A DNA stretch of 64,000 nt from Rhynchopus sp. YZ270_cl-10 (GCA_964035575.1 OZ037885.1:1116001-1180000); one strand, 5' to 3'; numbered from the stretch's first letter, positions 28,535-38,435 are shown. Numbers and translations: made by a program. Notes: generated by a model not told the origin, from the sequence alone.

Positions 28535-31021
28535 ATGGCAGCCGTCTTCGAAGCAGCTAAGGCACAGACGCATACTGGGTTGGATGGGATGTCTAATGAG
28601 GGCTCTGCACCAGGGCAGTTTAATAGTGACTCACGGTGTGGCGAATGTGAACAGGTCGTCGCAACGTGGGACTGTCTTGAATGTGCAGAGTGTTTCTGCG
28701 ACGACTGCCGCGCTTTAGTGCATTCAAAGGGCAGACGGAAGAAACACACTCGCGTAGTTCCCATCAAAATATGCGCACATTGTCAATCCACTGCAGCCAA
28801 ACTGGAGTGCACAGAATGCACTCTGTCCTTCTGCACAGCCTGCTGTACCGGTGTACACGCCAGCGGACCAGCCGCTTCTCACAAACACATCAAACCGCTT
28901 TCCTCTGGTGGCTCCAAAGCAGTCGACCTCAATACCCACAACGGATTTGGCATTGTTGTGCAGGATTTAACCCTCTCCCGCCTGGACAATGTGCACACCG
29001 TGAGTACCAGCATTTTTAACACAGAAATATCGGCCTGGTGTCGCGAGAAGGGACAGCTCTTTCACGACCCAGAACAAATCACCCTTGCCCTCCAACCTCC
29101 ACCCACCCTTTCAACGTTGACGCTATCTGTGAAACTTCCACCAGAAATTTTGGAGCAGATTAAAAGCGATGAGGCTGTTATTCAAGAACGCAACAGCGCG
29201 AAGGGGGTTGAACTGACCGATGTTATTAGCGCGATTCAGCTGTGGCGACGACTGTCAAAATGCCTCGCACAACCGGTTCTCTTTGGAGAAGGAAACAGCC
29301 TGCTTAGGTCAAAACCACACTGCGCGCACGTTGTCAGCCATGCAGTGCATACCCTACCCAAATTCGAGAAGTCGCTCTTCCATGACTCATGGTTCAAACT
29401 CGCTGTCAGCCTGATGGCAACAAACCGCATTTCCTTCAGCAACCTCTTTGTCACTACTGAGCATGCCTCTCTTGGGATGTACACTTTTCAATTTTTCCGC
29501 CCGCCGGACAAATTTGGAGAAGGTGGCGGGTGGCAATGCATCACTGTCGATGATATGGTACCTTTCGCACCAGCCATCGTCGGCAACGACGGCCGCATCC
29601 ACTACGTGCACGCCAACGGCGCACCCATCGAATATTCATCCGAACCCCAAAACGATACCGACCACACCTGCGAAGTGTTGCCCCCATCCAAGCTCCTCCC
29701 CGCCTTCGGATTGACCGACCAAAAGCTCGAAATATGGTGCCCCCTATTAGAAAAAAGCTACGCAAAATTTCTTGGATCATATACAATGCTACACCGAGGC
29801 GACACCGCAGCCGCGTTAACACACCTCACAGGAGGTGACAGCGAAGTAGTACATTGGGACCCTAAGAACGTCTCTGCCGCAGGCATAGCGCATTTATGGT
29901 GGAAAATCCGTACTTCAGTGAGATTAGGTCTGCTTCAGGCCTGCCAATCGAGCAAACCTGATAACAACCTTGCCCTAGGGGGTGAATCGATCATCACCCG
30001 CCGCCCTGGTGAATATCTAGAATGGATAGACGGCGAGGCAATAGTCAGCACGGTGCACATGAGCCCACAGCAACTCCACGAAATGCTGGTCAAAACCGAC
30101 CGCACTCAGCAAGGCGCCTCTTTGTTGATGATCCGCAACACCTTTGGGTTTCAAGAATGGACCGGAGACTGGTCGCCCACCTCTTCACTGTGGAAGACCT
30201 CTGTCCGCGACTACGTGAACTACAAGACCATGGACGAGTTTACGTATTGGGTCAACATCCAAGACTTCATCCAACGCTACAACACCTATCTGTTATGCAC
30301 CCGATTCGTAGGAGGCCCCTTAGTAGAATACATTGAAAAGCCCGGCGCACCTCAGGAGCATGACTTCAGAAACCGGGCCCTTCAATTTTACATTTCTGTA
30401 TCAGATTTGGAGGTCGAGAAGGTGGGGTTAACGCTATGCATTTCTCAAGCAGATAAAGGGATGCAATGCAACCAGAGCTTCTCCGCCGGGGCAAACCGGA
30501 AGGTAGAATTGGAGGTGAAAATCTTCAAGGTTGACACCAAAATGTTGATTCACACCTTAGAAGGGAAAAAGCAGGATCGATGGGATGAAACCGACCCTCC
30601 TGCAACGCGAATTTGGCCTGCATCTACTCCAGAAGACCCCGAGCTCTCCATTGTCGAACAAGGTGACCCATATCTCGACCGCTTTGCGTTTGATACAGTG
30701 GTAGGTCAATATGTTGTTTGTATTTCCCCGATTGAGGTCGAATCGCGGCTTCCTCTTGATATGTTCGTCAGTGTGCATGATCAACAGGATATAGAAGGGA
30801 GACACAGCTGTCCGTTTCCTCTTGCCAAGCAGCATGGTAGTGGGGGTGGGAATGATAAAAAGCTGAGTGCGTCCTCCACAAACAACCGGGTATTGGAATT
30901 TGAGTATCTTGGTACGGCTAAAGACCCGCGTATCCCGGAAGCGAAAACACGGCCAAAAACGCCGCGTGAGAAGATTGAAGCGAAAATACGTCGTGCAAAA
31001 AGCCAGGAGGAAGATTCATGA
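28535..31021 (+). CDS. B-box / calpain-like pseudoprotease
   Basis: 828 aa from the ATG at 28535, chosen because the pseudogene copy conserves it and the sequence before it is a pyrimidine tract. Residues 35-72 and 80-118 are two B-box-type Cys/His zinc fingers. A linker (about 125-270) leads to a calpain-like domain about 275-560: LFHDSWFKLAVSL matches the GDCWFLAAL site, GMYTFQFFRP and WCPLLEKSYAKFLGSY match the calpain core, and LLMIRNTFGFQEWTGDW matches RNPWGxxEWxGxWS. The catalytic Cys is Ser285, the His position reads Glu501 (DGEAIVS for GHAYSV), and only Asn535 of the triad remains, so no protease activity is expected. The C-terminal ~260 residues look like C2-like calpain domains plus a Lys-rich tail. 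Inactive calpain-like proteins are typical of kinetoplastids, often cytoskeletal; joining them to B-boxes is unusual. Confidence 0.85.
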   Translation: MAAVFEAAKAQTHTGLDGMSNEGSAPGQFNSDSRCGECEQVVATWDCLECAECFCDDCRALVHSKGRRKKHTRVVPIKICAHCQSTAAKLECTECTLSFCTACCTGVHASGPAASHKHIKPLSSGGSKAVDLNTHNGFGIVVQDLTLSRLDNVHTVSTSIFNTEISAWCREKGQLFHDPEQITLALQPPPTLSTLTLSVKLPPEILEQIKSDEAVIQERNSAKGVELTDVISAIQLWRRLSKCLAQPVLFGEGNSLLRSKPHCAHVVSHAVHTLPKFEKSLFHDSWFKLAVSLMATNRISFSNLFVTTEHASLGMYTFQFFRPPDKFGEGGGWQCITVDDMVPFAPAIVGNDGRIHYVHANGAPIEYSSEPQNDTDHTCEVLPPSKLLPAFGLTDQKLEIWCPLLEKSYAKFLGSYTMLHRGDTAAALTHLTGGDSEVVHWDPKNVSAAGIAHLWWKIRTSVRLGLLQACQSSKPDNNLALGGESIITRRPGEYLEWIDGEAIVSTVHMSPQQLHEMLVKTDRTQQGASLLMIRNTFGFQEWTGDWSPTSSLWKTSVRDYVNYKTMDEFTYWVNIQDFIQRYNTYLLCTRFVGGPLVEYIEKPGAPQEHDFRNRALQFYISVSDLEVEKVGLTLCISQADKGMQCNQSFSAGANRKVELEVKIFKVDTKMLIHTLEGKKQDRWDETDPPATRIWPASTPEDPELSIVEQGDPYLDRFAFDTVVGQYVVCISPIEVESRLPLDMFVSVHDQQDIEGRHSCPFPLAKQHGSGGGNDKKLSASSTNNRVLEFEYLGTAKDPRIPEAKTRPKTPREKIEAKIRRAKSQEEDS

Positions 31022-32185
31022 TCATTTGTTAAAAATATGCAGAAAAAAAAAGGAAGGATGTACGTGTTACACCCTTTAGTGCTTACTGTTTGTGTTATAA
31101 ATAGTAAGTATATGAATGTATCATTTGTTTTTTCAAAGTAGGAAGAAGAAGAAGAGGAAGAAGGGGTTTTTTTTTACCACAGTACGGGGAAAAAAGGCTT
31201 ATTTTTGGTCGATTGAGTGCAGATCTTTTTAAAGTGAAAGTGATAGTTGATGCAACAAAAATAACACTTTAGAGGAGGGGAAGAGGGGGAAAAAAAAATG
31301 ACCTTTTTTACAAAAGGTTCGAAAAAAAAAGGGGGGGTTTTTTCTCCCACCCTGTATACACTTATACGAGAGGTGATAACTCTTGTTTACTCATTTCCCC
31401 CCCCAACCCGAAGACCCACACAGGTCTTTTTTTTTTCCTCCTTTTTTTTTTTTGGTAATTTTGTTGGATTAGTGTAGCTGCTATATGAAGCCTTTCACTG
31501 TTCTCTGTTTGGGTAACTACAGTATGTTATAGGAGGGTCTTGGGATAAATATTCTCAACCTTTTTCTCTTTATCATGGGCAGCTGGTGGAAAACTCCATC
31601 TTTCGATTGAAAAGAATATCTTAATCATCTTTATCATGGGGATCACCAGTTACCAGGTACCGGGAATTTACCGGGTTTAAGGCAATCAGACTTCTTGAAT
31701 GCATCACAGTGTAGTGCGCGTGCAGCCTAAGGTTTTTCACCACCGGTATCACCGTGTATAATCGGGTAAAAAAAAACCCCCCTAATGGATCCGGTATTTG
31801 CAAAACCCGGGTAATACCCGGTAACGGATGCCATCCATGTTATTTTGTTGTATTTTTTCGGGTACAGAAAAAGGATTTTTGGCGTCAGACCAGAGTTCCT
31901 AGTGTATCTCATCTCTTTACATCCTGTCAGGATTCCCTCTTTCCAGAATACCTAGGCCACTCTCTTCCCATCCCCCCAAAAAAATAACCCGCCACACCTT
32001 TTGAAACAGAACAGAAAAAAAAGACGCTCCCCACGCTCCTTCCATTTTAAATCCAAGACACCCCCCCAAAGACCTCCACCTCCTTCCAAAACAACAGAAA
32101 ACCCCCCAAAAGGGTTGAGACTATTCTCTTTTCTCTTTTCCGTCATATTTTTTTTTTTGACAAACATAAAAAGCAACACAACACA
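31022..32185. other. Spacer calpain-like gene to ALG8
   Basis: No gene seen. Purine- and T-rich tracts, a CATCTTTCGATTGAAAAG segment (31597 on) that recurs at 60181 where it carries an insertion, and the inverted-repeat element 31646-31826. Confidence 0.6.
31646..31826. mobile_element. Inverted-repeat element with ACCGGG-type arms
   Basis: CCAGTTACC...CCGGG...TTTACCGGGTTT (31646-31678) faces AAACCCGGGTAATACCCGG-TAACGG (31802-31826). Arms are about 25-33 bp and imperfect, centre about 120 bp. Non-coding, MITE-like. Confidence 0.55.
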
Positions 32186-33682
32186 ATGTACGCCATCGGC
32201 TATGCCGTTGCCCTCGTCTCTGCCAAGATGCTTGCTGCCTACTCCTACCACAGCACAGACTTTGAAGTGCACCGCAACTGGATGGCGATCACCTCGAAGC
32301 TCCCTATGGAGGAGTGGTACTATGAGAACACTAGCATGTGGACCCTCGACTATCCTCCAGTGTTTGCGTATTTGGAGCGGGTGTTGGCAGTGCCGGCGAC
32401 GTTTTTGGACCCGAAAATGACTGAAATTGAGTCTCTAAGCTATACTTCGCATACAACAGTGTTGTACCAACGTTTTACTGTAGCGTTGGGCGACGCTGCG
32501 CTTTTCTTCGCAGTGTTTGCGTATCTAAAACGCTATCTCTCTGGCCGGCAGCTTTACATAGCACTTTGCCTTGTCGTCTGCAACCCAGGCCTCTTCATCG
32601 TCGATTCCGTCCATTTTCAGTACAACTCCCTCCTCTATGCGGGCCTCACATTGAGCATCGTTTTCGCACAACAAAACCAGTTTTTATGGTGTGCGCTTAC
32701 CTTTACTGTGGTACTCTGCGCGAAACATATTTTTTTGTATATGGCGCCCGCCTTTTTCATTTATCTTCTTCGCCGTTGTGTGTGGGACGCACGCAGGCCT
32801 ATCACCGCCTTCATTGCATTAGGTGCAACCGTGGTAGGGACCGCGGGGGTATGCATCGCTCCATTCGTACTGCATTTGCCTCAAGTACTCTCAAGGATGT
32901 TCCCATGGGGACGTGGTCTGTGTCATGCATACTGGGCACCAAATTTCTATGCATTGTACAACTTAGCAGATTTAGTGCTCCAAGCGGTTGATGACGACGC
33001 CACTGCCACGCCATGTACAACCTGTGTTAATACACGTGGCCTTGTGGACACCTATACACCTGGTAGTGCGACGCATGTTTTGCTTCCCTCGTTGAGCCCG
33101 CTTCTGACGAATGTGGTAACCCTTGCTGCGGTGGTTGCGATATTTATTGCGTATTGGCGTGGGGCTGGAGGCACCGCGCGTTTGAAGAACTGTGGGAGGA
33201 TGGACACCTCGGGGGAGTTGGTGTGGTTGTGTGCGTTGTGCTCTGCTGCGTTTTTTGGGTTCAGCTGGCATGTTCATGAGAAGGCGATTTTGATGGTGTC
33301 CGTACCTTTAACACTGCTGGTCGGGCAGCACGACTCGGTGCGTTGTGTCATCGCGAACGTTCTCGCAGTAGGGACCTTGACGCTCTTTCCGTTGCTCTTT
33401 GAGATTGCAGAGCTTCCCTTGAAGCTTTCCCTTGCGTTGGCGATGTGGTTCATGTACCCTACCCTGCTGTGCAGCAAGGAGGTCTCCTTGTACTATGGGT
33501 GGGTTGACCGTGTGCTCGTGATTCTGACGTATTTGGCTGCGATTTACCAAGGCGTGCATTCGCTGCTGCCATGGGGGGCTCGCTTCCCGTTCCTGCCGCT
33601 GATGGCGCTGTCGGTAGTGGGGGCGGCCAGTCTGATGCTGTCGTTTGCGCGCCTCTTTATTACGTTCAAGGATGCATTGTAA
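32186..33682 (+). CDS. ALG8: ALG8, dolichyl-P-Glc:Glc1Man9GlcNAc2-PP-dolichol alpha-1,3-glucosyltransferase
   Basis: 498 aa multi-pass ER membrane protein. It adds the second glucose to the lipid-linked N-glycan precursor, using dolichyl-phosphate-glucose in the ER lumen. Family signatures seen: DFEVHRNWMAITSKLP, EWYYENTSMWTLDYPPVFAYLE (luminal loop 1 with the acidic residue and the YPP), YQRFTVALGD, VDSVHFQYNSLLYA, CAKHIFLYMAPAF, and PWGRGLCHAYWAPNFYALYN, which separates ALG8 from ALG6. Length is slightly under the usual 520-530. Trypanosomatids lack the ALG6/8/10 glucosyltransferases, so this gene argues for a free-living lineage that makes the full Glc3 precursor. No intron seen. Confidence 0.93.
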   Translation: MYAIGYAVALVSAKMLAAYSYHSTDFEVHRNWMAITSKLPMEEWYYENTSMWTLDYPPVFAYLERVLAVPATFLDPKMTEIESLSYTSHTTVLYQRFTVALGDAALFFAVFAYLKRYLSGRQLYIALCLVVCNPGLFIVDSVHFQYNSLLYAGLTLSIVFAQQNQFLWCALTFTVVLCAKHIFLYMAPAFFIYLLRRCVWDARRPITAFIALGATVVGTAGVCIAPFVLHLPQVLSRMFPWGRGLCHAYWAPNFYALYNLADLVLQAVDDDATATPCTTCVNTRGLVDTYTPGSATHVLLPSLSPLLTNVVTLAAVVAIFIAYWRGAGGTARLKNCGRMDTSGELVWLCALCSAAFFGFSWHVHEKAILMVSVPLTLLVGQHDSVRCVIANVLAVGTLTLFPLLFEIAELPLKLSLALAMWFMYPTLLCSKEVSLYYGWVDRVLVILTYLAAIYQGVHSLLPWGARFPFLPLMALSVVGAASLMLSFARLFITFKDAL

Positions 33683-33746
33683 AGCAACAAACCCAAAAAC
33701 ACTATTATGAGATGCACCTTGTCGGCCTATTCCAGTAGGATCGTCT

Positions 33747-34446
33747 CAGGGTTTCCGCCAAGGGGGACCGGGGGGGACCATGGACCCCCCCAATATTTTT
33801 CCCAGAAAAATCCGGGTTTTTACAGGGGTTTGGGGGGGACCATGGTCCCCCCCAAGAAAAATGGGGTTTTGGAGGTTGTAGATGACCCCCCGTGGTCATG
33901 TGACCCCACCGTGCAGAGCATTTGGCTCGCTGTGCCAAAAGAAGTGGAAGAAAAGGGGGGTGGTGCAATCTTTAAAAAAAAGGGTAAAGTAGCGTACCGT
34001 GCGCCTGCGGCGCTGTGTTGCTAGCTATGTGATATTGATATATTTCCATCGATACTTCCGTGCATTGCCCCTTTTTCTAAGGAGGCTTCGGTGCAAGCGA
34101 CGGGTAGTTATTACATGTTCCCACTGCAGCACTGCAATGACTGTGTAGCGCCATACAATGGAAAAAGCAAACACCATCACCCTCCACTCTCACAAGACCC
34201 CTTACCTTGTTAAGCTTCCACCCCCGACCTCCAAACGAACCACCTCTACCAGACAACACAGCTGTGAAGCTTTTCATGGCTGCTATCAAACCTGGTGCAC
34301 CCTTCGCCTCTCCACTCTGTGGCCTGCAGGGAGGCGCGCGCGAAGCGCGCGACGACCGCTTTTGCGGGGAGAAAAAAAATTTTTTGGGGGGTCTTTTTGA
34401 TGGTCCCCCCCAATTCCTGAAACCCCAAATCCTGGCGGAAACCCTG
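33747..34446. mobile_element. 700-bp hAT-like non-autonomous DNA element
   Basis: Begins CAGGGTTTCCGCCA (33747-33760) and ends TGGCGGAAACCCTG (34433-34446), a 14-bp perfect terminal inverted repeat with the CAGGG start typical of hAT. Subterminal GGGGGGGACC runs are also inverted at the two ends. CGTCT flanks it on both sides (33742-33746, 34447-34451). hAT normally duplicates 8 bp, so either 3 bp have drifted or the family differs. The inside has a GC-rich palindrome (34332-34350) and no transposase. It is a candidate client of a hAT transposase such as that at 1-1276. Confidence 0.72.
34326..34370 (+). repeat. GC-rich palindromic repeat, copy 2
   Basis: GCAGGGAGGCGCGCGCGAAG and CGACCGCTTTTGCGGGG, matching 18962-19017 in the other orientation. 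It lies in the right part of the 700-bp element. Confidence 0.65.
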
Positions 34447-34465
34447 CGTCTTACAAAAAAAAAAG

Positions 34466-34527
34466 AAAAAGTATTTATAGTGGAGTTCATCCTCGGGTGT
34501 CTACACTAATACCACCAAGTTTTCAGA
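34466..34527 (+). repeat. Dispersed repeat (TTTATAGTGGAG family), copy 1
   Basis: TTTATAGTGGAG, a variable 6-8 bases, GGGTG, CTACACTAATAC, ACCAAGTTTTCA. Same order and spacing at 52007-52067. TAGTG and CACTA can pair as a stem enclosing the variable part. Confidence 0.65.
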
Positions 34528-35332
34528 AAAAGCTTTTATTTTTTATGATGTGGGTTTGGGAAGAAATCTACCAGAGAGAGGTTAATAGTGTGGCTTAAAG
34601 TGGATTCCGTGGCATATTGTGTTGGGTCATAAGAAGTGAGAAAATTTTTTAAATAAATGGGAAGAGAGGAAGAGGGAGAGGGGGGAGATAAAGTAAATAC
34701 AGGCCCTACATATGCCTTACACAGAGGGATGCGTGATTCATGTTCAACCCAGATGTCTTGATTTTTGTGTGTGTTTGTGTTTATTTTTTTGTGGCGGAAA
34801 ACCCCAAAAATAAATACCCCCCTAGTTCCCTCCTTAGTCTCATGAAAGGAGGAAACTGGGGGGTGGTGATTACCTGCCCTTTTTTCCCTCCCGGGTCAGT
34901 GCCTGCGTCCCCCAGAGGCGTTCAGTTTTGCACTATCAACTTCACTTTTTTTTTTGAATTGAAGTAGGCCCACGGTTTTTCAATAAACATACCTGGTGGA
35001 CAATCCAGCGAAAAACAGACGACGAAGCAAAATGTATTTTTCTTTTACTGCCACAGTAACAAAAACCAAGAAAAATAGATACAAAAAAAGCAGCACCTTT
35101 TTTTTTTCTCCTAAACTTTGAGTACCATCTCACCCACTACCCCCCACCTACGGGCCATATTTTGCGCAAGAATTATACACCGCCCTGCACCAGTGATTAA
35201 AAATACGTTCGATTCGTTCCACGAATTCTATAGTCACCACCCTACACCACTCTACAGGCATCCCCCCTCTCCCTCTCATCCCTTCCCCCACCCTATCGAT
35301 GCTATTGTAACATTACACCCACACCACCCCAC

Positions 35333-36964
35333 ATGACCACCATGCAGTACGACATGCAGGGCACACCCACCCGGTCTGCTAGCATCACATCCTCCCCTAG
35401 CCCCCGCTTTTCCTTGGACTACAGCATCGGGGCTGGGGTGCTGGCACCCACACCGCCACGGGCCGCTCTCCTCCCTACCACTATTGCGAACACCCCTCCT
35501 CCTCCTCCTCCTCCTCGCTCCTCCTCTGTTGCTCACATTGCGCATACAGCAGATTTCGATCGGATTCGAAGTGTCAGTCCGAGACGTCGGTTTGTTCTAA
35601 ACCAACCTTCCGCTATGATACATGCTTCCAACCAGATTGCACAACAGCAATACCGAGACCTCTCCACCTCCTCGATTCGATCGGAACGGAGAGACCGCGA
35701 GGCTACTCCAAGCCCGCAGGCGCAGCTTGCGTTTCAGACCAGGGTTTTGCAATATCATAAACACCAAGGCAAGCAAGGTGTCGTCTCACCTCCAGAACCT
35801 ACCGAGAGAGAAGTACCACTACGTCATGTTGAGGTGGCGCGGAGTGACATTAGGCGGGAGGTGGTCGATGTGGGAGGGGGAGGAGGGGGAGGAGGAATCA
35901 CGACAATGCGGATTCAACGGAAAGAAAGGGTACCGAGAGATGGGGAGAAGGAGAAGGGGGGGGAGGGGGAGGAGAAGGAGAAGGCCCCCTCCCTGCACCT
36001 CTCCCTCTCCGGCTCGGTGCAGGAGTGGAGGGCTGAGTTGGACGCAGCCCCAGGGTCGTTGGAGGAATCCCCGACGCAGAACGCTGCCACAGCAGCCTCC
36101 GCCTCCGTCACATCCTCCCATGGGAGGAACCAAGCCAACCACCACCACCCCTCCGTCTCGTCGCGTACTCCCTCCCACTCTCCGCCAGAGCCTGCGAGGT
36201 TGCCTCCAGTTGCTCCACCACCTCCTCCTCCTCCTCCACCTCCACGAGAAACCAGCGAAATCGGCGTTCAATGCACCCCAACAAAGGAGAGGAGACGGTC
36301 TCAGGTGGAAAAGAGGGAAAAGAAGGTGGAGGATGTGGAGGAGGTGGAGGAGGTGGAGGAGGTGGAGGATGTGGAGGAGGTGGAGGAGGTGGAGGAGGTG
36401 GAGGATGTGGAGGAGGTGGAGGAGGTGGAGGAGGTGGACGTTACCCCAATTAAAGCCCCGCCGTTGACTGCGGGGGAAGCGGCGAAACGGTCGCCTCTCG
36501 CGCCGCGAATGACCGAACCATCGAAGCCTAACCTATCAAGGATGTCGTCAGCACTGCAGGATGGTGAAGAGTCTTCTTGGTGCGAATCGGCGCCAGCTCC
36601 ATCGGTAGCATGGACATCTGTAGGGGAACAAGCCTTGGATGTACCTCCCTTTGCGTTAACAAGCGGGTCAGAGGGTCTAGCCAAAGCAGCCTTCTCCGTC
36701 TCAGTGACAAAACGACGTGAAGATGACCCTCTTGGTATCACCTTCGAGTACGACACAACGGTGCTTGGGGACCTGCAGAGGCACTCCGCCCTGGCTGCGT
36801 CAATGTCGTATGGAGTCGGTGCCGCCATCCCAGGCACAAAAGTCGCAGAAATCAACGGTGCAGCAGTGATGTTTGCAGACGAAGTGTCGACACTCTGGAG
36901 AAAGGTTCCTGTAGGGGGAACCGTGGTAATAACGTTTGTCCCGGTGGGGGGAAGCGGGAGGTGA
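35333..36964 (+). CDS. Disordered protein with C-terminal PDZ-like domain
   Basis: 543 aa from the ATG at 35333 (a second Met three codons on is possible). Most of the protein is low-complexity: Ser/Pro-rich N-terminal third, Gly and Lys/Glu-rich stretches near 182-225, a poly-proline run near 293-305, and an EEVEEVEDVEEVEEVEEV acidic coiled-coil-like repeat at about 332-370. The only folded-looking part is about 456-540: DPLGITFEYD (carboxylate-loop-like GITF), GTKVAEINGAAV, and VPVGGTVVITFVPV, the pattern of a PDZ-like domain. PDZ domains bind C-terminal peptides, so a scaffold role is plausible. No orthologue recognised. Confidence 0.7.
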   Translation: MTTMQYDMQGTPTRSASITSSPSPRFSLDYSIGAGVLAPTPPRAALLPTTIANTPPPPPPPRSSSVAHIAHTADFDRIRSVSPRRRFVLNQPSAMIHASNQIAQQQYRDLSTSSIRSERRDREATPSPQAQLAFQTRVLQYHKHQGKQGVVSPPEPTEREVPLRHVEVARSDIRREVVDVGGGGGGGGITTMRIQRKERVPRDGEKEKGGEGEEKEKAPSLHLSLSGSVQEWRAELDAAPGSLEESPTQNAATAASASVTSSHGRNQANHHHPSVSSRTPSHSPPEPARLPPVAPPPPPPPPPPRETSEIGVQCTPTKERRRSQVEKREKKVEDVEEVEEVEEVEDVEEVEEVEEVEDVEEVEEVEEVDVTPIKAPPLTAGEAAKRSPLAPRMTEPSKPNLSRMSSALQDGEESSWCESAPAPSVAWTSVGEQALDVPPFALTSGSEGLAKAAFSVSVTKRREDDPLGITFEYDTTVLGDLQRHSALAASMSYGVGAAIPGTKVAEINGAAVMFADEVSTLWRKVPVGGTVVITFVPVGGSGR

Positions 36965-37037
36965 TACTGTGTATATGTTTTTTTCTTCTGTATGTTTTTT
37001 TCGATTTAATAATAACTGTGAAACGTTACCTAAAGAA

Positions 37038-37177
37038 TTTGGGTGATCTATCAAACGGGGAGATATTTTTTCAACTCTCAGTAGCGTCTCACAGACATCT
37101 CGCAAGCTCTCACAAAAAAAGCTCTCATAGCCTGTTGCGTGTCTCACGGAGATGATAAAATTGCTAGATCACCCAAA
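37038..37177. mobile_element. 140-bp element with 13-bp perfect terminal inverted repeats
   Basis: TTTGGGTGATCTA (37038-37050) is inverted at 37165-37177. The inside carries a CTCTCA/CTCACA-rich stretch and no coding. MITE-like. Confidence 0.65.
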
Positions 37178-37838
37178 AAAAATTGTCGCTCCTTTTTCAT
37201 GTACCAATGTGTAGGGTATGGTCAGACCATGAGGTGTTCGGTGGAGCCCTCCTTGGTATTGTGTGTGGTAATTGGGGAGGAGGGAGAAAAAGGGGAGAAT
37301 GGGGTGACAAAGAAATCCGCTGTTGCAGGCCGCAGGGTACTTTGTGATTTCATCCGGATGGTTGGCATTGTACAGTGGGTCAGTCGAAGGTGTCTGTATT
37401 AACAACTGCAGTTTATCAGTACCGTGTCTGTATCCGCCTTGAGGAGTTCCTGCACGTTATCAAATTCACTTAACATTTTTGAACCACTCCCCACCCTTTT
37501 GCATGAGCACGACCGAGCTGCGTTTTTCGCACGTTTTCAACGACTCTTTCGAACACACACACAATATTTCCGCGCAGGAACCATATCAACGCTGATTTCA
37601 AACACACACCCTTGTATTTTTTAATCCACCCAAGATATGTGTTGCTCATTCATCTTGTCAAAATTTTCTGTTTTTTTTTTGTATTTGTACACTTCTCTCC
37701 CACATAAGGCGAATCTAGTCTTATTCTAAGCAGCACTGTTCTCTCCGAGGTACACTGTCCACGAAGAGGGCTTTGTATTTCAAGTCAAAATTTACTATTT
37801 TTTTTTTTTTTTTCAACTTCCATTTTTTTTTGACTGCT

Positions 37839-38223
37839 GCTGAGGTGATCCAGCGCACACTTTTTCACACTTTTTCACACCGTGAAAATGTGTGAAAACA
37901 AGTGAAAACGTGTGAAACCAAGGTGAAAATGTGTGAAATCGAGTGAAAATGTGTGAAACGAAGTGAAAATCTGTGAAACCAAGTGAAAACATGTGAAACC
38001 AAGTGAAAATGTGTGAAACCATGTGAAAACACCAAATTTTTTTTTCTGGAGGAATCCACTCAGAGTGCGTGAAGCAGTTTTTTTTTCACTTTCGTACACA
38101 CTTTTTCACACCGTGAAACCATGTGAAAATGTGTGAAACCATGTGAAACCATGTGAAAATGTGTGAAAATGTGTGAAACCAAGTGAAAATGTGTGAAAAA
38201 GCGTGAGACTGGATCACCTCAGC
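37839..38223. mobile_element. 385-bp element with GTGTGAAA tandem repeats between inverted ends
   Basis: GCTGAGGTGATCCAG (37839-37853) is perfectly inverted at 38209-38223, and the next bases CACTTTTTCACAC are inverted too. Between them are two clusters (about 37863-38032 and 38101-38205) of a 10-bp-step repeat, GTGTGAAA alternating with AAGTGAAA, each opened by CACACTTTTTCACACCGTGAAA-type palindromes. Arrays of a single short motif inside inverted ends suggest transposase- or protein-binding sites. It is not a CRISPR, since there are no unique spacers. Confidence 0.7.
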
Positions 38224-38435
38224 TGCCCCATTTTTTTTTAGTGCCCCCTGCGTCCGCCGATGAAACGGTGAGGCGTTTGCACTCTCAACTTCTCTTTTTC
38301 CCCCCGCGACATATAACTGATGTATAGTATCGAGTATAAGAAACAAAACAGACAACAACAACCCCTTTTTTTTAAAAAAGCAGAAGCACACCACTAACAA
38401 ACTCTCCCCTTCGTTTCCCGTTTCTCCTGGGGTGA

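Larger units (their letters stand above)
33683..35332. other. Spacer ALG8 to PDZ-like gene
   Basis: No host gene seen. It holds the 700-bp inverted-repeat element 33747-34446, then (34466-34527) a dispersed repeat shared with 52007-52067, then A/T-rich sequence with a small ACTTCA/TGAAGT hairpin near 34940-34967. Confidence 0.6.

Noticed and set aside
36271-36453. Gly-rich frame over the PDZ-like gene's repeat
   Set aside because: Shadow of the EEVEEVED repeat in another frame.
37863-38205. Regular short repeats that might be taken for a CRISPR array
   Set aside because: The repeats are nearly continuous GTGTGAAA/AAGTGAAA boxes with no unique spacers, in a eukaryotic setting.
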